DNA of 49,522 nucleotides from Desulfitobacteriaceae bacterium (GTDB lineage: Bacteria > Bacillota > Desulfitobacteriia > Desulfitobacteriales > Desulfitobacteriaceae). The stretch covers positions 1 through 49,522 of the forward strand of contig JAQVLN010000005.1 of NCBI GenBank assembly GCA_028704155.1, in the 5' to 3' direction. Both the position numbers and the translations under genes were made by a program. This document shows positions 35,528 through 43,277 of the stretch, in pieces (positions within the stretch are counted from its first letter, which is position 1; every line of letters begins with the position of its first letter). The notes below the pieces were generated by a model. That model was given only the letters and a program-made list of their open reading frames with translations, made no database searches and had not been told where the DNA came from.

Positions 35528-35892
35528 ATATCTTGCTCCATCTCACATTTGATACTCGATTTCAGAATTGTTCTAATTTGCATTATAGCATTGTTCGCTG
35601 ACAATAATCTGATCAGGATTAAGAAAAGATTTCAAAGGCCCATTCCACGTCTTGGTGCTCTTCACAGTCCCCCAGGGATTCGAATACCCGCATTATCAAT
35701 AAGCCCGGCTTTTCGATACTCTTATCTGACAATACTTGCTGCGAGACCAGATTATCGTCGAAAACAAACTGGATAAACCAAACAGCAGCCCCTAGAGCTG
35801 CTGAGATAATTCTATTAATTATCAAGGATCACAGATCACAAATTCTAAATATCAAATATTTAGCCGGGTATCTCATAATCTTTTTGTAGAAA
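35528..35892. other. Gap between addB and the thioesterase, with a doubtful short ORF
   Basis: A 68-codon frame on the minus strand (35619-35825, TTG start, no ribosome binding site) ends in an acidic stretch (EHQDVEWAFEIFS). It could be a small gene or chance. Its 5' part contains a 7-bp perfect hairpin (CAGCAGC / GCTGCTG around TCTAGGG, near 35782-35802). I see no promoter I would trust for addB. Confidence 0.3.
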
Positions 35893-36297
35893 TCACTCAG
35901 ATGTAATCATCTCTTTCTTTCTAAACACCATACCTGTTAGTCTGGCAATATGTCCCCCGTTTTCATCAAATACATCAATATTATAACTGGCAAGCTTATT
36001 GGTTATGGAAATTTCTTTAGCTTCAGCAACTAGTATTTTTCCTGTTGGCGGTCGGAAATACGATATAGTGGTATTAACTGACAAGCTTAATTGTCCATGA
36101 GAATTTGAGGCAGCAGCAAATGCAAAATCTGCCAATGTAAAGGTTACACCACCTTGAACAATATCTGCAGCATTCAAATGCTTATCAGAAATCTCCAACA
36201 TTGCTTTTGCATACCCAGGTTTTACTTCAACAAGTTTGGCTCCTACGAAGGCAGCAAATCTATCCTTTTCAAAATAACTTATTATTCCATCACTCAA
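35893..36297 (-). CDS. PaaI-type hotdog thioesterase
   Basis: This is a 134-residue single hotdog-fold protein of the PaaI/4HBT group, which hydrolyses acyl- or aryl-CoA thioesters. The diagnostic segment is HLNAADIVQGGVTFTLADFA, in which the Asn-Gly-Gly surroundings and following Asp form the active site in PaaI. The strands ISYFRPPTGKILVAEAKEIS and the closing HIARLTGMVFRK are typical. The start ATG has AAAGGAGTT upstream. It is a single gene. The acid-activating enzymes elsewhere in the window make an acyl-CoA housekeeping role reasonable, but the substrate is unknown. Confidence 0.9.
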   Translation of the reverse strand: MSDGIISYFEKDRFAAFVGAKLVEVKPGYAKAMLEISDKHLNAADIVQGGVTFTLADFAFAAASNSHGQLSLSVNTTISYFRPPTGKILVAEAKEISITNKLASYNIDVFDENGGHIARLTGMVFRKKEMITSE

Positions 36298-36452
36298 ATG
36301 TCATAACTCCTTTCAGATCTATTATTTACTTGCTTTATAACTTTCTCAACATAATTAGCCGAGTTTCTCTATGAGTCTTCTTAATTCCGCAGGCATTCTA
36401 TGTTATCAAAACAAATTCCTGCTTTAGATATTCCTAAATAGCCACAATTCAA

Positions 36453-37127
36453 CTACCTATTTATACTCCTGTAAACAATATAGGAATAAACTGCTGATCC
36501 AAGCGCCAATACCACGATAATAATAAACAACAGCGGTACCATAAGATATTTTGGCAAAAAGCCAAGCATTAAGAAAATCACTCCACTCACTACCCACCAG
36601 GGACCCACTGTACGGTGAGTTTTATTCCAGACCTCTTCACTGGCTAAGGTCCAGGGAGTGCGTATCCCAAAAAAGTAATTATGTTTAATTTTACCCATAT
36701 AAAAACCAATTACGATAAAGAGAACCCCAATACCTGCAAAGGACAATAAAGGTACCAGGCTGGTTTTTAGCATTCCTAAAGTAATCATTAATATTCCAAG
36801 ATGGAGAAGGCAGAGGAATAGAATTACAGTAAAACTAAACAGCCAAAATACCTTGCCCATTTTTTTATAGTTGTCTTTACGGGGATCGATCAAAGGAATC
36901 AACAGGAAAAACAGCCACATAGCCAGGGTAATCAGCGGCAAAAGAAAAGCTCCGCTAAAGGCACTGCTGTAGCCATCTATTTCTCCAGCGACATTCCAAT
37001 GGGATGGAACCCGGTAAGGAAGCCGGGGATATGCCCAGAACGAAATAACCAGAGTAGCCAAAACCGATAAACCGGTCAATTTTTTAAAAGGGTTACCGTT
37101 ATTTTGGTCAGATGCCTGTCCTGTCAT
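36453..37127 (-). CDS. SdpI-like membrane protein (DUF1648 plus SdpI domain)
   Basis: This 224-residue membrane protein has six or so hydrophobic segments. The N-terminal DUF1648 mark is YPRLPYRVPSHWNVAGEIDG, and the SdpI part has KIKHNYFFGIRTPWTLASEE followed by V-W-x-x-T-H. B. subtilis SdpI gives immunity to the SdpC toxin and signals to SdpR. No sdpR, sdpC or sdpAB genes are here, so immunity is only a family-level suggestion. I start at the ATG at 37127, eight bases after AAGGAG; the GTG at 37136 overlaps that site. It lies 72 bp after the phosphoesterase gene and is probably cotranscribed with it. Confidence 0.88.
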   Translation of the reverse strand: MTGQASDQNNGNPFKKLTGLSVLATLVISFWAYPRLPYRVPSHWNVAGEIDGYSSAFSGAFLLPLITLAMWLFFLLIPLIDPRKDNYKKMGKVFWLFSFTVILFLCLLHLGILMITLGMLKTSLVPLLSFAGIGVLFIVIGFYMGKIKHNYFFGIRTPWTLASEEVWNKTHRTVGPWWVVSGVIFLMLGFLPKYLMVPLLFIIIVVLALGSAVYSYIVYRSINR

Positions 37128-37199
37128 GTAAACCACTCCTTCTTCAATTTGAAAGACTGAAATATTTAATAATTTTTGATAATCAATTCTTGTTTCATA

Positions 37200-38366
37200 C
37201 TAAAATTCAGAACCTTTATCAAAAGTGATAGTAATATCTACAATTTCCGGTTTGTTCCCAACTCTCATTGGCGGTCCCCAAGTGCCATAACCTGATGAAA
37301 CAATTACCTGAAGATTGCCTGTACGCTTAAAACCATAGTCGTTTTTGAAAATTTTGCGTGTAACAAATTGAACAGGAAAAAGCTGTCCCTGATGTGTGTG
37401 ACCTGATAGCTGGATATCGATCCCCTCGGCTTGAGATTCATCAAGCTGGGAAGGCTGATGATCCAATACTATTAAGGGCCTATTTTTATTTATACCATTC
37501 ATCAGAGAATTCAAATCCTTCCGTCTTTGATTTCCGATGTTAGTACCTGATATATCCTCACGGCCAATTAGATAAAAACTGTCTTCTATACATATCCAAC
37601 AATCATTCAGAACAATAACCCCGGCTGCCTCTAAAGTTTCTGTAGTTAAATCAGCATTTCCACCAATATACTCATGATTGCCAAGAACAGCGTAAACACC
37701 ATATTCTGCTTTCAGATCAGGAAATTCAGAACTTATCTCTTTTTCAACAAATGAATTAATTTCTTCATCAATAATATCGCCTGTAAACAATACTACATCC
37801 GGTTTTTGTTGATTAATCAGTTCAACGAGTTTTCTTAAATACCCATCATGGTTAATTGTGCCCAAGTGAATATCTGAAACCATTACCACATGCAAAGAAG
37901 ATATGGCTCCTGCCTGTTTTTCAACCTCCAGGTCATAATGAGTTACTTGGGGATGTTGAGCATTCCAGACTCCGTAAATAACAATTCCCAAAACAGACAG
38001 AAAAATAATTAAACCTGGCCATGGTCTTGAAGTATTTCTTCTTGGCCAAATACGAAAAACAGCTCCCAACAAACCTATTGTATCGAAAATAACGATAATC
38101 GGAAAAAGATAAAACAATACACCCAACCAAAATGCACCCAGTATACTTAAAATTCTGGTCAAAACGACCGGTAATATTTGCTCACCTAAACGGGCTGCTA
38201 TGTAAGCAAAAGAAAAAACGAAAAATATCAACCAGTAGGCTTGTTTGTTTAGTCTTTGGACGTGTCTGAAAAGAATTTGCCAACTACGTTTGCCAATATA
38301 AAGATTAATTGCTCCATAGGAAACAATTACTGTCAAAAATATTAAAAGAAACGGCAGTTTATGCAT
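37200..38366 (-). CDS. Membrane-anchored metallophosphoesterase
   Basis: This 388-residue protein has about four or five transmembrane helices in its first 150 residues and a calcineurin-like phosphoesterase domain in the rest. The metal-binding motifs are in order: MVSDIHLGT, LFTGDIIDEE, AVLGNHEYIGG, LDHQP and LSGHTHQGQLFP. The layout matches YaeI/YkuE-like phosphoesterases, which act on membrane lipids or nucleotides, though the substrate is unknown. The catalytic domain follows the last helix directly. The ATG at 38366 has GGAG about ten bases upstream. It ends in TAG, in frame with the SdpI-like gene downstream. Confidence 0.9.
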   Translation of the reverse strand: MHKLPFLLIFLTVIVSYGAINLYIGKRSWQILFRHVQRLNKQAYWLIFFVFSFAYIAARLGEQILPVVLTRILSILGAFWLGVLFYLFPIIVIFDTIGLLGAVFRIWPRRNTSRPWPGLIIFLSVLGIVIYGVWNAQHPQVTHYDLEVEKQAGAISSLHVVMVSDIHLGTINHDGYLRKLVELINQQKPDVVLFTGDIIDEEINSFVEKEISSEFPDLKAEYGVYAVLGNHEYIGGNADLTTETLEAAGVIVLNDCWICIEDSFYLIGREDISGTNIGNQRRKDLNSLMNGINKNRPLIVLDHQPSQLDESQAEGIDIQLSGHTHQGQLFPVQFVTRKIFKNDYGFKRTGNLQVIVSSGYGTWGPPMRVGNKPEIVDITITFDKGSEF

Positions 38367-38500
38367 TCTACTTAAACTCCAACGTTATTAAACTTACTTA
38401 AGCTGAATAAATTCACTTTATATTGATTTGAACTGAAATGACATAAGCTTATTACTACTATTGTAACCAACACTATAATTAATGGAAACTCTTCTGACAA

Positions 38501-38533
38501 TAAAAATGCCGCAGGAGATTTTTCCACGGCATG
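38501..38533 (-). terminator. Terminator after the first tandem TetR gene
   Basis: ATGCCG (38506-38511) and CGGCAT (38527-38532) form the base of a hairpin that includes TCC/GGA, followed on the minus strand by TTTTTATT. Confidence 0.65.
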
Positions 38534-38569
38534 CTATATATCATAAAAGATATCTTCAATAAAATATAT

Positions 38570-39247
38570 TTATAAAGCTTTATATCTTTTTTGCCGCGGT
38601 ATCCTTTCTTTTTCAATAAATCCGCTGATAGATTCCATAAGTTCTACCAACAGTCCATCATTTTTAGCAGGCCTGGCCAATAAACCGGTATAATATATCT
38701 TGGCAATCTTTTCGGCAATTTCCAGGGGAGTTAATTCTCCTTCCGGTGTATACCAGTTTGTAATATAGTTAATTGAACCCAAAATAGCCAGTCTGGCAAA
38801 CTTAACATCTATAGGGTTAAATATATTTAATTCTATTCCTTCCTTAATAACTGAACTAAACATTTGTTCAAACTTATCTCTTTGGCGCGTTACATTTTGC
38901 AATTGAACTGATTGAGAAATAAATTTCTTCTCGAAATTAAAATTTGTAAAATATGATGTACTCCCTATTACACTTTGTACATGGGCTTTTATCATATTAT
39001 ATAGTTTAATATCAGGAGAAAGACTGCTTTCATATATCGGACGAATGTTACCCATTGCTTTATCAAGTGTATACATGTGACATTTCAACCATAATTCTTC
39101 TTTGCTCGACACATAATAATAGAGTGCCCCTTTGGTCATCTTGATACGATTTGTTATTTCTTCCAAAGTTGCCCCTTTATATCCCCTCTCAGTAAATACC
39201 TGAGAAGCTCCATTTAGTATTACCTGCCATGTATCATTTTCGGCCAT
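38570..39247 (-). CDS. TetR-family regulator, tandem copy 1
   Basis: This 225-residue protein has a strong N-terminal helix-turn-helix (ASQVFTERGYKGATLEEITN then RIKMTKGALYYYVSSKEEL). The C-terminal domain resembles the FadR/AcuR-type TetR regulators of acyl-CoA metabolism (TetR_C with NYITNWYTPEGELTPLEIAE). By hand count it is about 78% identical to the next gene upstream (39590-40291) over 216 residues, so the pair is a recent tandem duplication. The two have separate terminators. The adjacent acetyl-CoA synthetase is a plausible target, but no operator is proven. Confidence 0.92.
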   Translation of the reverse strand: MAENDTWQVILNGASQVFTERGYKGATLEEITNRIKMTKGALYYYVSSKEELWLKCHMYTLDKAMGNIRPIYESSLSPDIKLYNMIKAHVQSVIGSTSYFTNFNFEKKFISQSVQLQNVTRQRDKFEQMFSSVIKEGIELNIFNPIDVKFARLAILGSINYITNWYTPEGELTPLEIAEKIAKIYYTGLLARPAKNDGLLVELMESISGFIEKERIPRQKRYKAL

Positions 39248-39526
39248 TTCACTATCCCCCTATTTAGAATAAATATATTTAAAAAAAATGATTATTAACT
39301 TTAAAATACTAGAACTATAAAGAATCTTGACATCTAAATTATATGCAATAATCGTGCCAAAATCATTAAGTTGTGATAATATGTTACTGTATTTCTTAAA
39401 AATATTAACCGGGTTTCATAATTACTTTATGATTACGCATTTCCTCGTCAATCTTTTGCGTTTTAATATTATTAGCTTGTATTATTTATGGACTGGGACA
39501 CTGTTGCAGGAAAGATATGAATAGTA
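39248..39526. other. Spacer between the tandem TetR genes
   Basis: This AT-rich spacer has no credible gene. It contains a 23-base sequence (39486-39508) that matches 572-594 near the left end of the window at 20 of 23 positions. Confidence 0.5.
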
Positions 39527-39562
39527 AAATGCAGTTAATTCTTGTCAAAATTAGCTGCATTT
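39527..39562. terminator. Terminator after the second tandem TetR gene
   Basis: AAATGCAG (39527-39534) and CTGCATTT (39555-39562), extended by TAATT/AATTA, form a 13-bp hairpin with one internal mismatch. It lies 28 bp beyond the TetR stop at 39590. Confidence 0.65.
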
Positions 39563-39589
39563 CTACTTTCGCCTACCTAATAGTTATAT

Positions 39590-40291
39590 TCACAATTTCT
39601 CCCCGTTATATTCAATAAGATCCGTTTTCTCTGCAAGCTGAATTAATCTTTCTTTTTCTAAAAAATCACTTATCGATTCCACAAGGTTTACCAGCAACCC
39701 GTCATTCTTAGCCGGTCTGGACAGGAAACCTGTGAAAAAAAATCCAGCTATCTTTTCAGCTATCTCCAAAGGTGATAACTTTCCCTGGGGAGTATACCAA
39801 TTTGTAATATAGTTCATTGAACCTATTAAAGCTAGTTTGGCAAATTTGACATCAACAGGGTAAAAAATATTTAATTCTATCCCATCTCTGATAACGGTAC
39901 TGAATAATTGTTCAAATTCGTCCCTTTGACGGGAAAGATTTTGTAATTCAACTGACTGGGGAATAAAGTTTTTTTCAAAACTATAATTTGTATAATACGT
40001 TGCACTGCCGATTACCCCTTGGACATGGGCTTTAATCATTTCATATAGTTTAATGTCGGGAGAAAGACTGCTTTCATATATGGGACGAACGTTATCAGTA
40101 GCTTTATCCAGCGTGTATATATGGCATTTTAGCCATAACTCTTCTTTACTGGAAACGTAGTGATACAGTGCTCCTTTGGTCATCTTGATACGACTGGTTA
40201 TTTCATCTAAAGTCGCCCCTTTATATCCTCTCTCAGTAAACACCTGGGAAGCCCCATCAAGTATCACCTGCCACGTATCATGCTCAACCAT
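39590..40291 (-). CDS. TetR-family regulator, tandem copy 2
   Basis: This is a 233-residue near-copy of the preceding TetR. The DNA-recognition region is almost identical (RIKMTKGALYHYVSSKEEL), so both copies probably bind the same operators. Most differences fall in the ligand-binding domain and the last 20 residues, which suggests different or broader effector sensing. The ATG is preceded by GAAAGGGGG. A TTGTT-TTT-AACAA palindrome lies in the promoter region upstream, a possible autoregulatory site. Confidence 0.92.
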   Translation of the reverse strand: MVEHDTWQVILDGASQVFTERGYKGATLDEITSRIKMTKGALYHYVSSKEELWLKCHIYTLDKATDNVRPIYESSLSPDIKLYEMIKAHVQGVIGSATYYTNYSFEKNFIPQSVELQNLSRQRDEFEQLFSTVIRDGIELNIFYPVDVKFAKLALIGSMNYITNWYTPQGKLSPLEIAEKIAGFFFTGFLSRPAKNDGLLVNLVESISDFLEKERLIQLAEKTDLIEYNGEKL

Positions 40292-40546
40292 GTACTCTAT
40301 CCCCCTTTCAAATATTCTATCTTTATTATATTGCGTATTGTTAAAAACAATCCATAAACGTCATAATTCATTGCTGCGAAAATTCCAGGTTATAAAAAGT
40401 AATATTATAAGCTGATAGAGGCCTTTTGTGAATGTGCGTTCTTAAACAAGGGGAACTTCTGGAATACAAAGAAATTCTTCAAGAAAATAAGCCCTGGGGC
40501 TTACCTTTTGGCGCAACCAAGGCTTATTTGTTTAACCAAAATTTAT

Positions 40547-40628
40547 CCAATCGCAAGACCCCCACTTCGGTGGGGGTAGACTCCCCCACCGAAGTCTCGA
40601 TGTTCAACTTAAGCTGAACGAGTTCACT
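40547..40628 (+). repeat. Structured 82-bp repeat, copy A (IS200/IS605 right-end-like)
   Basis: It begins CCAATCG and contains ACTTCGGTGGGGG pairing with CCCCCACCGAAGT (13 bp, six-base loop). An alternative hairpin, CCCCCAC-TTCG-GTGGGGG, is also possible. A near-palindrome GTTCAACTTAAGCTGAAC follows, then GAGTTCACT. It lies just after the acs stop codon. The layout resembles the right end/omega-RNA scaffold of IS200/IS605-type elements, but no tnpA or tnpB is present. Confidence 0.7.
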
Positions 40629-40634
40629 GATTAT

Positions 40635-42566
40635 TTATTTTACTCCTGCGATAGCTGCTTTAATTTCTTCAATAGAAGCACCTTCTTCCATTGTAGAAAC
40701 GTCTCCCAGATCCTGACCTGTAAGAAGGGCCTTCATTACACGACGCATAATCTTACCACTTCTTGTCTTTGGCAGTGCAGAAACGAATGTGATACCACCG
40801 ATAACAACGATGGGACCCATTGTTGCTCGTATGTGAGCGATCAGTTCCTTTTTCAGTTCTTCTGTGCCTTCGATACCCGCTGTTAAGACAACAAACGCAC
40901 TCGCAACTTCGCCTCTAAGTTCATCAGGAACACCGGAAACACCGGCTTCAACTACTGCCGGGTGAGAAATAAGAGCACTTTCAATCTCAACAGTACCAAT
41001 ACGGTGAGCGGCGATCTTAATAACTTCGTCAGAACGACCAGCAAACCATATATAACCGTCTTCATCAATATGCGCAGCGTCACCTAAATACCATTTCTTC
41101 AGTGTTTGTGGAGTTTTCTCCCAGTATTCTGTTCTGTATCTATCCGGATTTTCCCACAAGGAGGAAATTAAACCGGGGAAAGGTCTGGTAAATGTAACAA
41201 TCCCTTTTTCGCCGGGAACCACCGGATTGCCATCCTTTTCGTTGACTACTTCAGCTATTACTCCAGGTACCGGAATGCCTGCAGAACCTGGTTTAATAGG
41301 AATCATGCCTAAACCGTAGAAGTTTGCAAATGCCGGACCACCGGTTTCAGTTTGCCACATATGGTCAATAACAGGAATTCTATCTTCAAATACATCTTTT
41401 TGCAGCCATTCCCAAGCCGGCGGGTTCAATGTCTCACCGGCACTGAAGATTCTCTTGACTGTGCTAAGGTCGTTCTTTTTAGCTTCATCGATTCCATAGG
41501 ACATAAGGGCTCTGATTCCGGTTGGGGACAGCCACATTGCCGTAGCTTTATTTTTGGCGCAAATCCGCCACCACATATCCTTATGGGGATAATCCGGGGT
41601 GCCTTCATAAATAACATTTGTACAACCACAGAGTAATGGTCCGTATACATTATAACTATGTCCTACGATCCAGCCAATGTCAGAGGTGCAGAACCAAACA
41701 TCATCTTCATTAAGACCATAAATCCATTTTGCCATGCAATAAACCCAAATCTGATATCCGCCGTGTTTATGCACAGTGACCTTGGGCTTGGAAGTGGTTC
41801 CGGAAGTCGGTAACAGGAAGAGAGGATCATCAGCTTCCATTTGTTCAACTTCAGAGCTTTGTCCTTCGCCCAGAGCCAGCCATTGATCCCAGTGAAAGTC
41901 TCTGCCTTCCATCATTACAGGTTCAGCTTGGCCCTTGGATCGCAGAACAACTACCTTCTCTACAATACCGGGTACTCTCTCAAGAGCGTCATCAACTATT
42001 GACTTAAGCTCAAAAGGTTTGCTGCGGCGTAAGGAACCATCCTGGATAAACATATATTTGGCATCGGTAATTTCCAGACGGTCAGCTACTGCACCAGCAG
42101 AAAATCCGGCAAAAATAGCTACGTGGATAGCACCAATTCTTGCGCACGCGTATAAAACGGTTATGGATTCAATACTCATCGGCATGTAGACAGCTACGCG
42201 GTCACCCTTTTTAACTCCCATTCCTCTGAGGGCGGCTGCATATTTCTTAACCAGATCTAATAATTGGGCATAAGTAATTACGTGAGTCTCTCCGGTTTCG
42301 CCAGACTCAGAAACGATGGCGGCTCTTCCGCCTCTACCTTTTATTACATTATAATCAATACAATTATAGCTGATATTGGTTAGACCACCGCTAAACCATT
42401 TATAAGTTGGGTAATCATGTTCAAATACCTTATCCCATTTTTTAAACCAATAAATATCATCGGCAGCATTATTAACTGCATCAGTCCAGAAACCCTCCGG
42501 GTCATCCTTAGCATATCTCAGGAACTCTTTAACATGAGGTGGAATCAGATTATTATCCTTATACAA
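40635..42566 (-). CDS. acsA: Acetyl-CoA synthetase (AMP-forming)
   Basis: This 643-residue protein is close to the usual ACS length. It makes acetyl-CoA (or propionyl-CoA) from the acid, ATP and CoA. The N-terminal ACAS_N region has WFSGGLTNISYNCID. The core has RVAVYMPMSIESITVLYACA, DHMWQTETGGPAF with the Trp that limits acid size, KPGSAGIPVPGV, YLGDAAHIDEDGYIWFAGRS followed by DEVIK, and the regulated lysine in PKTRSGKIMRRV. The phosphate-binding loop reads PTSGTTSKPKVTVHKHGGYQ, where homologues have TSGTTGKPKG, so a Gly is Ser and the next Gly is Val. Whether activity or specificity is changed is open. Tandem TetR genes and two structured repeats flank it. Confidence 0.92.
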   Translation of the reverse strand: MYKDNNLIPPHVKEFLRYAKDDPEGFWTDAVNNAADDIYWFKKWDKVFEHDYPTYKWFSGGLTNISYNCIDYNVIKGRGGRAAIVSESGETGETHVITYAQLLDLVKKYAAALRGMGVKKGDRVAVYMPMSIESITVLYACARIGAIHVAIFAGFSAGAVADRLEITDAKYMFIQDGSLRRSKPFELKSIVDDALERVPGIVEKVVVLRSKGQAEPVMMEGRDFHWDQWLALGEGQSSEVEQMEADDPLFLLPTSGTTSKPKVTVHKHGGYQIWVYCMAKWIYGLNEDDVWFCTSDIGWIVGHSYNVYGPLLCGCTNVIYEGTPDYPHKDMWWRICAKNKATAMWLSPTGIRALMSYGIDEAKKNDLSTVKRIFSAGETLNPPAWEWLQKDVFEDRIPVIDHMWQTETGGPAFANFYGLGMIPIKPGSAGIPVPGVIAEVVNEKDGNPVVPGEKGIVTFTRPFPGLISSLWENPDRYRTEYWEKTPQTLKKWYLGDAAHIDEDGYIWFAGRSDEVIKIAAHRIGTVEIESALISHPAVVEAGVSGVPDELRGEVASAFVVLTAGIEGTEELKKELIAHIRATMGPIVVIGGITFVSALPKTRSGKIMRRVMKALLTGQDLGDVSTMEEGASIEEIKAAIAGVK

Positions 42567-42782
42567 AATACCAATCCTCCCTAATTATATTTTTATTTTT
42601 TCTTTATAATTTATTTGAGCCACTCACTAAACTCTTACGTTCCCTACATAATCTCCTTTCCTGTAATTTCCTTAGCCAGTGAGCTTAACGGCCTGACCTG
42701 AAAAATTAAAACATTAGCAAGACTATTGATTATTGCTTGCATCAGGAGTTAGAAATTGTTACTTGGTTATATTAAAGATTTT

Positions 42783-42867
42783 CCAATCGTGAGACCCCCA
42801 CTTCTCCAAGTGGGGTAGACTCCCCCATCGAAGTCTCGATGTTCAACTTTAGTTGAACGAGTTCACT
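42783..42867 (+). repeat. Structured 85-bp repeat, copy B
   Basis: This is the second copy of the repeat at 40547, in the same orientation, upstream of acs. It shares CCAATCG, AGACCCCCACTTC, GTAGACTCCCCCA, CGAAGTCTCGATGTTCAACTT and GAACGAGTTCACT. The terminal palindrome is perfect here (GTTCAACT-TT-AGTTGAAC); relative to copy A the arms changed together, which suggests that the structure is kept. Confidence 0.7.
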
Positions 42868-42901
42868 TATTTTTGGACATATTCGACTATTGTATTAATA
42901 T

Positions 42902-42925
42902 TATAATGTAAGATTTTACATTATA
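42902..42925. repeat. Perfect 10-bp inverted repeat in the acs/SAM-riboswitch gap
   Basis: TATAATGTAA (42902-42911) and TTACATTATA (42916-42925) have a four-base loop. It is AT-rich, without a U-tract, and could be an operator. The rest of 42567-43014, apart from repeat copy B, shows nothing I can name. Confidence 0.55.
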
Positions 42926-43014
42926 GTTATTATTATGGAACATACCAATTGTTATGCTTAATATACCAGCCGTTATAATTGTTGTCAATATATTTGTTTA
43001 AAAAGCAGTACCCA

Positions 43015-43043
43015 TTGACACACTTCCTTACTACTGCTAAACT
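43015..43043 (+). promoter_or_regulatory. Promoter of the homocysteine operon
   Basis: TTGACA (43015-43020) and TAAACT (43038-43043) have a 17-bp spacer. Transcription would start near 43050, a few bases before the riboswitch. Confidence 0.75.
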
Positions 43044-43054
43044 TAAAATAACAT

Positions 43055-43185
43055 CTCTTATCCGGAGTGGTGGAGGGACTGGCCCGATGAAACCCGGCAA
43101 CCCGCTCTGTACCATAGATTGCCTTGGTACACTCAGAGCATGGTGCTAATTCCTGCAGGAGAGAAAATCTTCTGGCAGATAAGAG
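43055..43185 (+). ncRNA. SAM-I (S-box) riboswitch
   Basis: P1 is CTCTTATC (43055-43062) with GATAAGAG (43178-43185). Between them come the S-box hallmarks in order: GAGTGGTGGAGGGACTGGCC, CGATGAAACCCGGCAACC, the P3/P4 stems and GGTGCTAATTCCTGC. With the terminator at 43202-43230 it should switch transcription off when S-adenosylmethionine is plentiful. Confidence 0.97.
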
Positions 43186-43201
43186 GGGTAGAATCAAACT
43201 G

Positions 43202-43230
43202 CCTCTTCTGCCAAAAAAGAAGGGGTTTTT
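43202..43230 (+). terminator. Riboswitch-controlled terminator
   Basis: CCTCTTC (43202-43208) pairs with GAAGGGG (43219-43225), followed by TTTTT. It is the expression platform of the SAM-I riboswitch. Confidence 0.88.
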
Positions 43231-43277
43231 CTGATTTTATAATATATTAAAACATCGCTGAAGGAGAGGAACAGCTT

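Noticed and set aside
35671-35692. tRNA T-arm-like sequence (GGGATTCGAATACCC)
   Set aside because: The five-base stem does not pair properly around TTCGAAT, and no acceptor, D-arm or anticodon arm can be drawn around it.
38385-38415. Third copy of the acs-flanking repeat (ACTTAAGCTGAATAAATTCACTT)
   Set aside because: Only about 23 bases resemble the repeat's end; the GC-rich hairpins are missing, so it may be chance.
40432-40617. 61-codon plus-strand frame between the second TetR gene and acs
   Set aside because: Its last third is the structured repeat copy A, and it has no ribosome binding site, so it is not credible as a gene.
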